A stretch of DNA of 64,000 bases. Origin: Halioglobus sp. (GTDB taxonomy: Bacteria > Pseudomonadota > Gammaproteobacteria > Pseudomonadales > Halieaceae). The notes under the pieces were generated by a model. The model was not told where the DNA came from and did not search any database. It saw nothing but the letters and a program-made list of their open reading frames with translations. The translations under genes and the position numbers were made by a program. The stretch's first letter is position 1. Every line of letters begins with the position of its first letter. Of the stretch, positions 50,198 through 59,760 are shown piece by piece. Where the stretch lies: contig JAQWNG010000025.1 in assembly GCA_029246385.1 (NCBI GenBank), forward strand, positions 1-64,000, in the 5' to 3' direction.

Positions 50198-50770
50198 ATG
50201 GCAAACTTTTCTACGAATGAATTCCGTGCTGGTCTGAAGGTCATGCTGGATGGCGACCCGTGTAGTATTTTGGATAACGAACTGGTGAAGCCGGGCAAGG
50301 GGCAAGCGTTTAACCGGGTCAGACTACGCAACCTAAAAACAGGACGTCAGTGGGAGCGTACGTTCAAATCCGGAGAGTCACTCGAGGCCGCAGATGTTGT
50401 TGAACGCGATATGGAGTATCTGTATACCGACGGCGAGTTTTGGTATTTCATGGAGCCCGATACGTTTGAGCAATATCAGGCCGATGCTGCTGCTGTAGCG
50501 GATAGTCATTTGTGGCTAAAGGCTCAAGATAAGTGTGATATTACGCTATACAACGGCGCGCCTTTATCGGTTGCACCACCTAACTTTGTGGAGCTAGAAA
50601 TTACAGAAACTGACCCCGGCCTTAAGGGTGACACCGCTACCGGTGGGACTAAGCCGGCAACGTTGAGTACCGGAGCCGTGGTTAAGGTCCCTTTATTTAT
50701 TGGTACGGGAGAAGTGATTCGGATTGACACGCGCACCGGCGAATACCAGGGCCGCGCGAGTAAGGCCTGA
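50198..50770 (+). CDS. efp: Elongation factor P
   Basis: A 190-residue EF-P with three beta-barrel domains. [18 protein letters not shown] carries Lys34, the residue that receives (R)-beta-lysine from EpmA. The last domain ends [31 protein letters not shown] lets ribosomes pass polyproline stretches. ATG 50198 places Lys34 correctly; an upstream frame at 50162 would shift it. epmA is 23 bases downstream. Confidence 0.97.
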   Translation: MANFSTNEFRAGLKVMLDGDPCSILDNELVKPGKGQAFNRVRLRNLKTGRQWERTFKSGESLEAADVVERDMEYLYTDGEFWYFMEPDTFEQYQADAAAVADSHLWLKAQDKCDITLYNGAPLSVAPPNFVELEITETDPGLKGDTATGGTKPATLSTGAVVKVPLFIGTGEVIRIDTRTGEYQGRASKA

Positions 50771-50793
50771 TGGTGGCAGCCGAGTAGCGGAAT

Positions 50794-51747
50794 ATGACTT
50801 GGCGACCGTTAGCGGATATTCAGTGCATTCGTCAGCGGGCTGGATTATTGTCGACGCTGCGCAAATTTTTTGCTGATCGCTCGATCCTCGAAGTAGAAAC
50901 TCCCCTGCTGTGTCGCAACGGCATAACAGATCCTTCTATTGAGCCCCTGACGGTCCAAGCTGCGGACTTCTCAGGCGAGGCCCGCGTTTTGCAAACATCG
51001 CCTGAATATATGATGAAACGCATGCTGGCCGAATTCTCCGAACCGATGTTCCAGATTGCTAAGGCTTTTCGCAGTGGTGAAGTCGGTCCTCGGCACAATC
51101 CCGAGTTCAGTTTGCTCGAATGGTATCGCCCTGGGTTTGATCACCATCAATTGATGGTTGAAGTGGCCGATTTGGCGCAATGTTGCCTTGGCGCGAGGCC
51201 TATAAATAAGTACAGCTATCGTGAGCTGTTTCAGCAATGCCTGCAGATTGATCCTTTCATCGCGACTATTGCTGAGTTGGAGGCGATTGCTCGCCGTCAT
51301 CTTGACCTCGGCAATCTAAGCGGTGATCGAGACTTATGGCTGGACCTGTTAATGAGTCATGTGGTTGAGCCGCAGTTGGCCGGCGACGGGATATGTTTTG
51401 TCTATGATTATCCGGCGTCTCAGGCAGCACTTGCACGCGTTGTTCAGGCCAACGACGTAACGGTCGCGCAACGCTTTGAGCTCTATGTCGATGGCATGGA
51501 GCTGGCCAATGGCTATTGTGAACTTACTGATGCTGCAGAGCAGCGCCAGCGCTTCGAGCGGGATAACGTCCTGCGCCGCCAGCGTGGTCAGATTGAGCGT
51601 GCGTTAGATGAAAGTCTGTTAGACGCATTGGAAAGCGGTCTGCCAGATTGCAGTGGTGTGGCTTTGGGGATTGATCGATTGCTGATGCTGCAGACGGGCT
51701 TATCTGACATTAAGAATGTGTTGGCTTTTAATTGGGGGCAGTCATAA
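50794..51747 (+). CDS. epmA: EF-P (R)-beta-lysine ligase EpmA
   Basis: A 317-residue paralogue of class II lysyl-tRNA synthetase lacking the tRNA-binding domain. VETPLLCRNGITDPSIEP, the motif 2 FRSGEVGPRHNPEFSLLEWYRP and the motif 3 CSGVALGIDRLLMLQTG are clear. It attaches beta-lysine to Lys34 of EF-P; direct linkage with efp supports this. EpmB is not in the window. Confidence 0.96.
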   Translation: MTWRPLADIQCIRQRAGLLSTLRKFFADRSILEVETPLLCRNGITDPSIEPLTVQAADFSGEARVLQTSPEYMMKRMLAEFSEPMFQIAKAFRSGEVGPRHNPEFSLLEWYRPGFDHHQLMVEVADLAQCCLGARPINKYSYRELFQQCLQIDPFIATIAELEAIARRHLDLGNLSGDRDLWLDLLMSHVVEPQLAGDGICFVYDYPASQAALARVVQANDVTVAQRFELYVDGMELANGYCELTDAAEQRQRFERDNVLRRQRGQIERALDESLLDALESGLPDCSGVALGIDRLLMLQTGLSDIKNVLAFNWGQS

Positions 51748-51780
51748 CTACGGGCAAAACCTTACCTATTTTCAGTAATA

Positions 51781-51811
51781 AAAAATGCCGGCATGATGAC
51801 CGGCATTTTTT
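51781..51811. terminator. Bidirectional terminator between epmA and pntB
   Basis: AAAAATGCCGG and CCGGCATTTTT form an 11-bp stem around an eight-base loop, with T-runs on both strands. It serves the convergent epmA and pntB. Confidence 0.95.
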
Positions 51812-51826
51812 ACGGCGGCCGCAGGC

Positions 51827-53185
51827 TTAAGAGAATTCTCTGACCAATCCCGCAATAGACTCCTTGGCATCGCCAAACAGCATGCGAGTATTCTCTTTGT
51901 AAAAGAGTGGGTTTTCTATCCCGGCGAAGCCTGACGCCATAGAGCGTTTCAGTACGAAAACGGTACGTGCTTGGTCCACGTTGATCACCGGCATGCCATA
52001 AATCGGCGACGATTCACTTTCCCTCGCTGCCGGGTTAACCACGTCGTTAGCGCCAATGACAATGGCAACGTCGACATTTTCCATGCGTGGATTGATTTCA
52101 TCCATCTCCAGCAACTGGTCATAAGGAACATCTGCTTCTGCCAGCAATACGTTCATATGCCCAGGCATTCGACCCGCAACCGGGTGGATGCCGAAGCTAA
52201 CCTCAGCACCATTTTTCTCCAGCAGCTCTGCCAGTTCTTTGACCACGTGCTGGGCCTGAGCGACGGCCATACCGTAGCCCGGAATAATGGCCACTGTGGT
52301 AGCGGCTTCCAGAATATAAAAAGCGTCTTCGGCAATGATAGGTTTGATCTCTCCCTCGACTTCAGTTGTGTCACTCTTGCCGCTGCCGAAACCGGAGAAC
52401 AGGACATTGGAGAGGGAGCGATTCATGGCTTTACACATGACCTGAGTGAGGATGATGCCTGACGCGCCGACCAGCGCGCCCGCCACAATTAAGATGTTAT
52501 TGTCGACTGCGAAACCTGCCGCACAGGCAGCTAAGCCTGAGTACGAGTTCAGCAGTGAAATGACTACCGGCATGTCAGCCCCACCGATGGGAATGACCAC
52601 CATGACACCGAACAGCAATGACAGGCCAATGACCCAAAACAGCCATCCGCTATTATTGGGTTCTAGACAAAACATTACGGAGCTGGCCACAATGCCCAGC
52701 ACGACAAGGCTGTTCACCACTTGTTGACCGTTGAACGTAAGTGCCGCGCTGCTGATTCTTTCCGAAAGTTTGCCATAGGCGATCATGGAGCCGGTAAAGG
52801 TCACGCCACCAATTAGAATGGATAGAATAATTGTAATGAGTGTGAAGGTGCCTGCGTCTGGCCGGAAGGCAAAAGCGGCCCAGCCAACCAGCAAGCTGGC
52901 CATGCCACCAAACCCGTTGAATAACGCTACCATTTCTGGCATTTTTGTCATTTGTACCAAGCGCGCGGCCGAGCCACCGATGATGCCGCCGACAGCCATG
53001 CCAATGACAATCCACTGAAAATCTACAATGTCTTGGTCTAGCAGCGTCGCGACGATAGCGACCAACATACCAAGCGACGAAATCGCATTGCCGCGACGAG
53101 CGGTTGCGGGTGAGCTCAGTTGCTTTAAGCCAAAAATGAACAGCGCGGCGGAAATGATGTAGGCGTATTGCGTTAGTGTATCCAT
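51827..53185 (-). CDS. pntB: NAD(P) transhydrogenase subunit beta
   Basis: A 452-residue protein with about nine membrane helices (domain II) and a C-terminal NADP-binding domain III (IIPGYGMAVAQAQHVVKELA and VAIVIGANDVVNPAAR). It couples proton entry to hydride transfer from NADH to NADP. It lies six bases after pntAb in a three-gene operon. Confidence 0.97.
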   Translation of the reverse strand: MDTLTQYAYIISAALFIFGLKQLSSPATARRGNAISSLGMLVAIVATLLDQDIVDFQWIVIGMAVGGIIGGSAARLVQMTKMPEMVALFNGFGGMASLLVGWAAFAFRPDAGTFTLITIILSILIGGVTFTGSMIAYGKLSERISSAALTFNGQQVVNSLVVLGIVASSVMFCLEPNNSGWLFWVIGLSLLFGVMVVIPIGGADMPVVISLLNSYSGLAACAAGFAVDNNILIVAGALVGASGIILTQVMCKAMNRSLSNVLFSGFGSGKSDTTEVEGEIKPIIAEDAFYILEAATTVAIIPGYGMAVAQAQHVVKELAELLEKNGAEVSFGIHPVAGRMPGHMNVLLAEADVPYDQLLEMDEINPRMENVDVAIVIGANDVVNPAARESESSPIYGMPVINVDQARTVFVLKRSMASGFAGIENPLFYKENTRMLFGDAKESIAGLVREFS

Positions 53186-53190
53186 GGCGA

Positions 53191-53499
53191 TCAGCTCTCC
53201 TTCTTCTTAAACATGGCGAGCATGCGATCCGTAACGAGGTAACCGCCCACTACGTTGATAGTGGCAAGAGCGACGGCGGCTGCGCCTAGCCAGTTGGCCA
53301 AATCTTGCTGTCCACTGCCAGCTAGGCTTATCGCGCCCACTACGGTCACGCCTGAAATGGCATTGGCACCCGACATCAAGGGTGTGTGCAGAGTAGCGGG
53401 TACCTTATTAATTAACTCAAAGCCCAGAAAGATAGACAACATGAGTATAAATGTGAGGAAAACTTCGTCTGGTATGATAAAAACGTCAACCGTTATCAT
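53191..53499 (-). CDS. pntAb: NAD(P) transhydrogenase subunit alpha, membrane part
   Basis: A 102-residue protein with three membrane helices. FLTFILMLSIFLGFELINKVPATLHTPLMSGANAISG is the conserved start; the second block LATINVVGGYLVTDRML follows. In many bacteria this is the C-terminus of PntA; here it is a separate gene, as in Rhodospirillum-type enzymes. One base separates it from pntAa. Confidence 0.95.
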   Translation of the reverse strand: MITVDVFIIPDEVFLTFILMLSIFLGFELINKVPATLHTPLMSGANAISGVTVVGAISLAGSGQQDLANWLGAAAVALATINVVGGYLVTDRMLAMFKKKES

Positions 53500-53500
53500 G

Positions 53501-54643
53501 TTATGCGCCCCCTTCCCGAATATTCTTGATCGTTGTATTCGTCACCTCACCACCGTGCGTGATGATGCAGCCGGGCAAAATATCGTGCTCGAAGTCGATC
53601 ATGAACTTCTTATCCTCTTTGTTCCAATTATCTTCCACTAGACTGAATAGGTTTGCGGAATACATCTGGCTGGCGTCGCGCGCCACTTCTCCGGCGAGGT
53701 TGCCTTTGCCGATGACGGTGACACCTGCAATTTGAACGATTTCATTGGGGACGGAACCTTCTACGTTGCCGCCGGTTTCAGCGGCCATATCGACAATGAC
53801 GGACCCAGGTGCCATTCCCTCGATCATATCTTTAGTCACCAGTACGGGGGGTTTACGGCCAAACACTTGGGCGGTGGTAATGACTACGTCGGATTTGGCA
53901 ATCACGGCCTTTTGTGCCTGCAGTTGAATCTCTATTTGTTCTGGTGTTAGCTGCTTGGCATAGCCATCTGCGGTCTCACCGGTTTCACCCAAATCGATTT
54001 CGAGAAATTTCGCACCTACTGAGCGTACCTGCTCGGCCACGACCGGGCGTGTATCAAAGGCAGTGACCTTGGCGCCAAGACGTTTCGCTGTAGCGATCGC
54101 CTGCAGACCGGCTACGCCAGCACCGATAACGAATACATTGGCGGGTTTTAGTGTGCCGGCCGGAGTCATCATCATAGGGAAAATACGCGGCAGGTGGGTC
54201 GCAGCCTGCATGACCATGACATAGCCCGCGAGGTTAGCTTGAGAGCTCAGCGCATCCATTTTTTGGCTGCGAGTGCTGCGCGGGATCATCTCCATGCTGA
54301 TGGCCGTGATGCCGCCATCCTTAAAAGCATCCACCAGGCCGTGTTCGTTGAACGGGTCTAGGTAGCTGATATGAATCGCACCTTGTTTCATCATTGCTAT
54401 TTCTTCCAGCTCCGGCTTGCGCAGGCGCAGCAGCAAGTCTGCTTTATTAAATAATTCATTGCGGTCTTGGGCGATAGTGGCCCCCGCTTCTATATATTCA
54501 GAATCAGAAAAGCCGGCGCCCAAGCCCATGCCGGACTCAATAAACAGATCTGCGCCCATAGCGCAGAGCTTTTTGGCGTGATCGGGCATAATGGGTATCC
54601 GGTTCTCGCCCGGATGACTTTCTTTCGGAATGGCGATGCGCAT
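53501..54643 (-). CDS. pntAa: NAD(P) transhydrogenase subunit alpha, soluble part
   Basis: A 380-residue domain I protein related to alanine dehydrogenase. It starts MRIAIPKESHPGENRIPI. VFVIGAGVAGLQAIATAKRLGA is the NAD-binding loop, RKPPVLVTKDMIEGMAPGSVIVDMA follows, and the end is GGEVTNTTIKNI. It binds NAD(H) on the cytoplasmic side of the PntAa-Ab-B complex. Confidence 0.97.
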   Translation of the reverse strand: MRIAIPKESHPGENRIPIMPDHAKKLCAMGADLFIESGMGLGAGFSDSEYIEAGATIAQDRNELFNKADLLLRLRKPELEEIAMMKQGAIHISYLDPFNEHGLVDAFKDGGITAISMEMIPRSTRSQKMDALSSQANLAGYVMVMQAATHLPRIFPMMMTPAGTLKPANVFVIGAGVAGLQAIATAKRLGAKVTAFDTRPVVAEQVRSVGAKFLEIDLGETGETADGYAKQLTPEQIEIQLQAQKAVIAKSDVVITTAQVFGRKPPVLVTKDMIEGMAPGSVIVDMAAETGGNVEGSVPNEIVQIAGVTVIGKGNLAGEVARDASQMYSANLFSLVEDNWNKEDKKFMIDFEHDILPGCIITHGGEVTNTTIKNIREGGA

Positions 54644-55033
54644 GCGGTGTATAATCCCGTACCTTTATTTGTATATTCTGCCGACGAAGAGTGAAAAAAC
54701 TATCCTCTGCGTCAGCGCCGAGGAGCTGTGTGCCGTGGATCGAGAACCAAGCGAACGCAGTCGACGTTGGCTATACAGCAGGCGCGACTTTAGCACAGCA
54801 TTTGTGCCGCGTGAACAACACATATTAGTATACGATACACTTCTTAGTGTGTGTCTAAATTCATTTGTGGCCAGTTCCCTGTGTTTTTCGGCGATTTTTA
54901 GTCCAAAGAATCTTTGATTCGCCGATAACATAGCGGTGCCTAAAGTGTATGAGGCTGTTGAACTAGGTCATACTGGTAGCCTAGCTCTAAAACTGGCCTG
55001 CTGATCTGGGCTGGGCTGGTATATTGAAGGAGT
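54644..55033. other. Divergent promoter region of pntAa and nhaC
   Basis: About 390 bases. A TATACT-like -10 for pntAa may lie near 54827-54832 on the minus strand. Frames here (54630-54917 plus, 54665-54931 minus) have no family features. Confidence 0.35.
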
Positions 55034-55106
55034 ATGGCCAATCTCAACAGCCTTAACGCAGTCCCCGCCGCCGCTAACAGTCGCTCTGGCGCTGTTTCCC
55101 ATCATC

Positions 55107-56522
55107 TTGTTGGTTGCCTTGCTGGCCACATCGGTCTATTTATTTGGGGCCGACTCGTCTTATGGCGCCAACCAGATAGCGCTCATCGTGGCCTCTTGTG
55201 CCGCCGCTTTGGTAGGTCGGTACGTAGGAGTTTCGTGGCAGGAAGCGCAAAACGGCATTGTGGATGGCATAGCGGTGGGTCTGGCTCCGATCCTGATTCT
55301 ATTGTCGGTAGGTATGCTGATTGGCACTTGGATATTGTGCGGCACGGTGCCGGCTATGATCTATTATGGAGTGGAGGTGCTCAACCCGAGCGTTTTCTAT
55401 GCTGCTAGCGCTGCTATTTGCGCTATTGTTGCGATCAGTATAGGCAGCTCTTGGACAGTGGCTGGTACACTTGGGATTGGGCTAATGGGCATCTCCGCCA
55501 GCTTTCAATTGTCACCGGCCATCACCGCAGGAGCGATCATCTCAGGCGCCTACTTTGGCGATAAATTATCGCCGATGTCGGATACCACGAATTTGGCGGC
55601 GGCGGTTAGTAGCGTGGATCTCTTTGATCACATCCGTCACATGCTATGGACAACAATACCCAGTTTTGGGCTTGCGTTGGTTATATTTTCTGTCATTGGC
55701 AGCTCGGAAGCCGCTGCGCCTCATGAAATCGATGAATTGCAAAAAGCTCTGTCTACGGAATTCAATATTGGAATATACCTGTTGTTGCCATTACTGTTGA
55801 TGCTGTTTCTCGTTTACAAACATTTTTCAGCGTACCCCTCCATCGTTATCAGCGCGCTTGTGGGTGCTGTATTTGCGGTGGTCTTTCAGCCGGGTTCAGT
55901 CATTAAGCTGGCCGGCAGCCCTGATGATATGGGCACTGCGTCTTTACTGTTGAAAGGTGTCTGGATAAGTTTGTTTGACGGTTACACGTCCAATAGTGGG
56001 AACGGGTTACTTGATACCTTGCTCAGTAAAGGGGGTATGAGCAGCATGCTCAACACGGTGTGGTTGATCATCTGTGCCCTCGGTTTTGGTGGCGTGCTGG
56101 AGCGCACGGGAGTTCTAAACTTTCTGTTACGGCTTGCGCTGAGCGGTGTAAAGAGCATCGGATCATTGATTGCGGTTACCGTGCTGACTTGTTTTGGGAC
56201 GAATGTTTTGGCTGCGGATCAGTTTATTTCTATTGCCCTGCCCGGGCGCATGTATAAGGACGAATACCAGCGTCGGGGTCTGTCCAGATTAAACTTGTCG
56301 CGAACATTGGAAGACTCCGGCACTCTGACGTCAGTGTTGATACCATGGAATACTTGTGGTGCGTATATGTCAGCAACACTGGGTGTTGCCACTCTTACCT
56401 ATGCACCGTTTGCCTTCTTTAACTTGCTGTGCCCCCTTATCGCGATGTTCTATGGGTATACCCAGTTCGTGATAAAGCCGCTAGAGAGTGGTGCTGAATT
56501 TCCGTCATTGGCGGCTGAGTGA
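55107..56522 (+). CDS. nhaC: NhaC-type Na+/H+ antiporter, N-terminus uncertain
   Basis: A 471-residue (or longer) protein with about 11 membrane helices. ISIGSSWTVAGTLGIGLMGI, AGAIISGAYFGDKLSPMSDTTNLA and DSGTLTSVLIPWNTCGAYM are diagnostic of NhaC. It exchanges Na+ for H+ across the inner membrane. The coding frame is open from 55005 and includes PLTVALALFPIILLVALL, part of helix 1, but it contains no ATG, GTG or TTG before 55107. The well-placed ATG 55034 is in another frame. So either a single-base shift lies near 55040-55070 or a rare start is used. The 3' end overlaps the thioesterase gene by four bases. Confidence 0.85.
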   Translation: MLVALLATSVYLFGADSSYGANQIALIVASCAAALVGRYVGVSWQEAQNGIVDGIAVGLAPILILLSVGMLIGTWILCGTVPAMIYYGVEVLNPSVFYAASAAICAIVAISIGSSWTVAGTLGIGLMGISASFQLSPAITAGAIISGAYFGDKLSPMSDTTNLAAAVSSVDLFDHIRHMLWTTIPSFGLALVIFSVIGSSEAAAPHEIDELQKALSTEFNIGIYLLLPLLLMLFLVYKHFSAYPSIVISALVGAVFAVVFQPGSVIKLAGSPDDMGTASLLLKGVWISLFDGYTSNSGNGLLDTLLSKGGMSSMLNTVWLIICALGFGGVLERTGVLNFLLRLALSGVKSIGSLIAVTVLTCFGTNVLAADQFISIALPGRMYKDEYQRRGLSRLNLSRTLEDSGTLTSVLIPWNTCGAYMSATLGVATLTYAPFAFFNLLCPLIAMFYGYTQFVIKPLESGAEFPSLAAE

Positions 56523-56995
56523 CCGCGCTAAATCACCAGTGGGACTATCCCCGTCCTCACATTTTGCACACCCATGTGCAGGCTTCAGACATTGACGGCC
56601 TCAATCACACCAACAATGTCGTTTACGTCGATTGGTGTCAGCGATCGGCTTGGGCTCACTCTGAGTCAGTCGGGCTGAGCTTAGACCGTTACCGAGAACT
56701 GGATCGGGCCATGGTCATCACGCACAGTGAATTTGATTACTTGCAAGCGTCACAACAAGGTGACGAGATCCTGGCTGCTACATGGATTGTTGGATGGGAT
56801 CAAAAGTTGACGATGGCACGCCACTTTCAGGTTGTTCGTGCCGAGGACGGCGTCACGCTGCTGCGAGCGCGCATGCGTTTCGCGTGTGTTGAACTCAGTA
56901 GTGGCCGACCTCGACGCCTGCCAGCTGAATTTATTGACGGTTATGGGCCAGAAGTCCTTAATGGCGCGGAAGTGTCAGCCTCGCAGCTAAGGTAA
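56519..56995 (+). CDS. 4HBT hotdog-fold acyl-CoA thioesterase
   Basis: A 158-residue protein. HTHVQASDIDGLNHTNNVVYVDWCQR is the hotdog helix segment of the 4-hydroxybenzoyl-CoA thioesterase group, with the catalytic Asp in its usual place (ASDIDGLNHTNN). It probably cleaves an acyl-CoA. GTG 56519 overlaps the nhaC stop (GTGA), suggesting coupled translation. Confidence 0.88.
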   Translation: MTALNHQWDYPRPHILHTHVQASDIDGLNHTNNVVYVDWCQRSAWAHSESVGLSLDRYRELDRAMVITHSEFDYLQASQQGDEILAATWIVGWDQKLTMARHFQVVRAEDGVTLLRARMRFACVELSSGRPRRLPAEFIDGYGPEVLNGAEVSASQLR

Positions 56996-57017
56996 AAGGC
57001 TCACCATGTCCGCGCTA

Positions 57018-58817
57018 TCAGACGACGCGAGCTTCAGTGGTGTCAGCAGTATCGCTGAAAGTGGTCTCGCGGAATTGCAGGCTGGCCAAGCGAGCGTAGA
57101 GATCGCATTCCGTCAACAGCTGTTTGTGGGTGCCCGTGGCGATTAGCCTGCCCTCGTCTAGCACGGCGATATTATCCGCATGCAGAATGGTTGATAGCCG
57201 GTGCGCGATAATGACCGTTGTGCGATTTTTCATCAATTCCTGCAGCGCCAGTTGCACCTGATACTCGCTTTCTGTATCTAGCGCGCTGGTTGCCTCATCT
57301 AGCAAAAGAATGTGTGGATCGTTGAGAATTGCTCTGGCTAGTGCAATGCGCTGGCGCTGGCCGCCAGACAGCCGGACCCCTTGCTCTCCGAGATGGCTGC
57401 CATAGCCATCGGGCAGTGCCATGATAAACGCATCGGCGTGAGCGGCGCGAGCGGCTGCTTCAACGTCCTCATCGGTCGCATCCAATTTGCCGTAACGGAT
57501 GTTGTAGCAGACATCACCGGTAAACAGTGCCGGCTGTTGCGGGACGAGAGCAATATGCTCACGCAGTGCTTTCAGGCCCATACCGCGGATGTCCTGCCCG
57601 TCAAGCAGAACCTGGCCCTGCTGCGGGTCATAAAAGCGCTGTAATAATTCGAACACCGTGGATTTACCTGCTCCCGAGGGGCCTACCAGAGCTAGGCTTT
57701 TGCCGGCTTCAATGCGCAGCGTAAAATCCTCCAGTGCAGGCAGCTGCGGACGGCTGGGGTAGTAGAAAGAGACGCGTTTCATCTCCAGTTCGGGTTGTTC
57801 GGTGATAGGTGTGGTCGCCACGCTAGCCGAATCATCAATCAGGCTGTGGGTATTGATCAATTCTACGAGGCGCTCCGAGGCGCCCGCGGCACGCTGCAAA
57901 TCACCCCACACTTCGGAAATCGTCGCGATACCGCTGCCTACCATAATGGCATAAAAGACAAAGGCCCCCAGTTCTCCTCCGGTCATGCTACCGTTGATGA
58001 CATCCTGCCCGCCTTCCCACAACATGCCGGACATGCCGACAAAGAGCAGGAGTATGGCGCCGCAAATAAGCAGCGAGCGTTGCCAGATGCGGCGGCGAGC
58101 GATTTCAAAAGCGCGCTCCACTTCGCGGTCGAAAGCCTGAGATTCGAATTTTTCGCGCGTATAACTCTGCACTACACGAATATGCTGAATCACTTCGCCG
58201 ACGTAGCTACCCACGCTTGCGATGCTTTCCTGGCTTTGATTAGACAGCTTCCTCACCCGTCGCCCGAACACGAGTATTGGGAGCAACACCAGTGGCACGC
58301 CGACGGCAATGATCAAGCTCAACTTCAGGTTGGTGATGAACATCATGACCAGTGCGCCCGTTGTCGTTAGGCTGCTGCGCAGCGCCATACTAAAAGAGGA
58401 GCCAATGATTGTTTGCAATAATGTTGTGTCAGTGGTCAGCCGAGACATGATTTCGCCACTGCGATTGGTCTCAAAAAAACCAGGATGTAGACGGACGATA
58501 TTTTCGAAAACCTGCTTGCGGATATCGGCACTGATCCGTTCTCCTAGCCAAGAAACGAGATAAAAGCGCACAAACGTGCCGACTGCCATAGCCGCAGCGA
58601 TCATAATCAGCAGTAAGATGGCACTTTTAAGGCCGTCACTAGACTCGCCTCCAAAGCCTTGGTCTATCAAAACTTGTAGCCCCCACCCCAATGAAAGCGT
58701 TGCTCCGGCAGTGAATAGCAGCGCGATGCTGGCGCCGACCAGACGCAGCTTGTACTGCGACAATAAGGCTAAAACAGGCAGCAGTGCGGGCAAGCCCCTT
58801 CTGGCGCGTGACGACAT
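57018..58817 (-). CDS. ABC exporter, fused membrane and ATPase domains
   Basis: A 599-residue type IV ABC half-transporter. Six membrane helices fill the first 330 residues. The ATPase has LVGPSGAGKSTVFELLQRFYD (Walker A), LSGGQRQRIALARAIL (signature) and ILLLDEATSALD (Walker B). It resembles MsbA/multidrug and lipid exporters; the substrate is unknown. ATG 58817 starts MSSRARRGLPALLP; ATG 58874 would add 19 residues and neither has a strong ribosome-binding site. Confidence 0.9.
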   Translation of the reverse strand: MSSRARRGLPALLPVLALLSQYKLRLVGASIALLFTAGATLSLGWGLQVLIDQGFGGESSDGLKSAILLLIMIAAAMAVGTFVRFYLVSWLGERISADIRKQVFENIVRLHPGFFETNRSGEIMSRLTTDTTLLQTIIGSSFSMALRSSLTTTGALVMMFITNLKLSLIIAVGVPLVLLPILVFGRRVRKLSNQSQESIASVGSYVGEVIQHIRVVQSYTREKFESQAFDREVERAFEIARRRIWQRSLLICGAILLLFVGMSGMLWEGGQDVINGSMTGGELGAFVFYAIMVGSGIATISEVWGDLQRAAGASERLVELINTHSLIDDSASVATTPITEQPELEMKRVSFYYPSRPQLPALEDFTLRIEAGKSLALVGPSGAGKSTVFELLQRFYDPQQGQVLLDGQDIRGMGLKALREHIALVPQQPALFTGDVCYNIRYGKLDATDEDVEAAARAAHADAFIMALPDGYGSHLGEQGVRLSGGQRQRIALARAILNDPHILLLDEATSALDTESEYQVQLALQELMKNRTTVIIAHRLSTILHADNIAVLDEGRLIATGTHKQLLTECDLYARLASLQFRETTFSDTADTTEARVV

Positions 58818-59001
58818 CAGGCTTGCGAGCTCAGAAATGATACGAGATAGTGTGGTACCAAAGCCGTGCAACATTGGTTAAGGGAATTGCTTGAAGTAAA
58901 CATCATGAACCTGTTCCGTGGCGGCGTTGCTGCATCGTGCTAGTGTAATTGTTCGGCGATGTTAATGATATCAACAAGGCAAGCACGACGGAGACCGCAG
59001 G

Positions 59002-59760
59002 ATGGGCCATAAGTTTAAAGATAAGGTGGTGATGGTAACCGGTGGCAGCCGCGGCTTAGGTCGCGCTATGTCGTTAGGGTTTGCGCGTGAGGGCGCTCAG
59101 GTAATTGTCGCCAGCCGCAAGATTGCGGGCTGTCAGGCAGTGGTCGGGCTTATCGAGGAAGCGGGAGGCACTGCCATGGCATACGCTGCTCACATGGGGA
59201 AGGTTGCTGACCTCGACGGCCTCATTGCCGCGGCCTATGAGCGTTTTGGCCGTGTCGACGTGCTAATTAACAATGCGGGTATCAATGTCGCGTTGGGTCC
59301 GCTGTCGGAGATTACGACCACTGCATTTGATAAGATGGTTGATGTCAATTTGAAAGGCGCTTGGTATTTGGCATCAAGGCTTGCGCCGCGCATGGGCGAG
59401 CATGGTGGTGGCTGTGTCATTAATGTGTTGTCAGTCGCAGCCTTATGCACGCCCGCTTATTCTGGTATCTATGCAGCGACCAAGGCCGCCTTAAAGGCAC
59501 TGACCGAGGTGATGGCGCAGGAGTGGGCGCCGTGGAATATTCGCGTCAACGCCCTGGCGCCTGGCAGTTATCACTCAGACCTCACTGACGGCGCCATCGC
59601 AGCACTGCCGCATTACGGTGAGGGTATGGTGGCAGCTGCGCTGATTCCTCGCATTGCAGAAACGGAGGAGATTCTCAATCCGGTGTTTTATCTTGCTTCG
59701 GAAAGCTTTACCACAGGCATTACGCTGGTTGCAGATGGTGGCCTGATGGCTAAGCGTTAG
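59002..59760 (+). CDS. SDR-family oxidoreductase
   Basis: A 252-residue short-chain dehydrogenase. VVMVTGGSRGLGRAMSLGFA binds the cofactor, VLINNAGINVA is the NNAG motif and YSGIYAATKAALKAL the catalytic Tyr-x3-Lys, with Ser upstream (VLSVAAL). Arg after the second strand (VASRK) favours NADP. The substrate is unknown. Its stop overlaps that of the convergent tatC by four bases. Confidence 0.92.
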   Translation: MGHKFKDKVVMVTGGSRGLGRAMSLGFAREGAQVIVASRKIAGCQAVVGLIEEAGGTAMAYAAHMGKVADLDGLIAAAYERFGRVDVLINNAGINVALGPLSEITTTAFDKMVDVNLKGAWYLASRLAPRMGEHGGGCVINVLSVAALCTPAYSGIYAATKAALKALTEVMAQEWAPWNIRVNALAPGSYHSDLTDGAIAALPHYGEGMVAAALIPRIAETEEILNPVFYLASESFTTGITLVADGGLMAKR

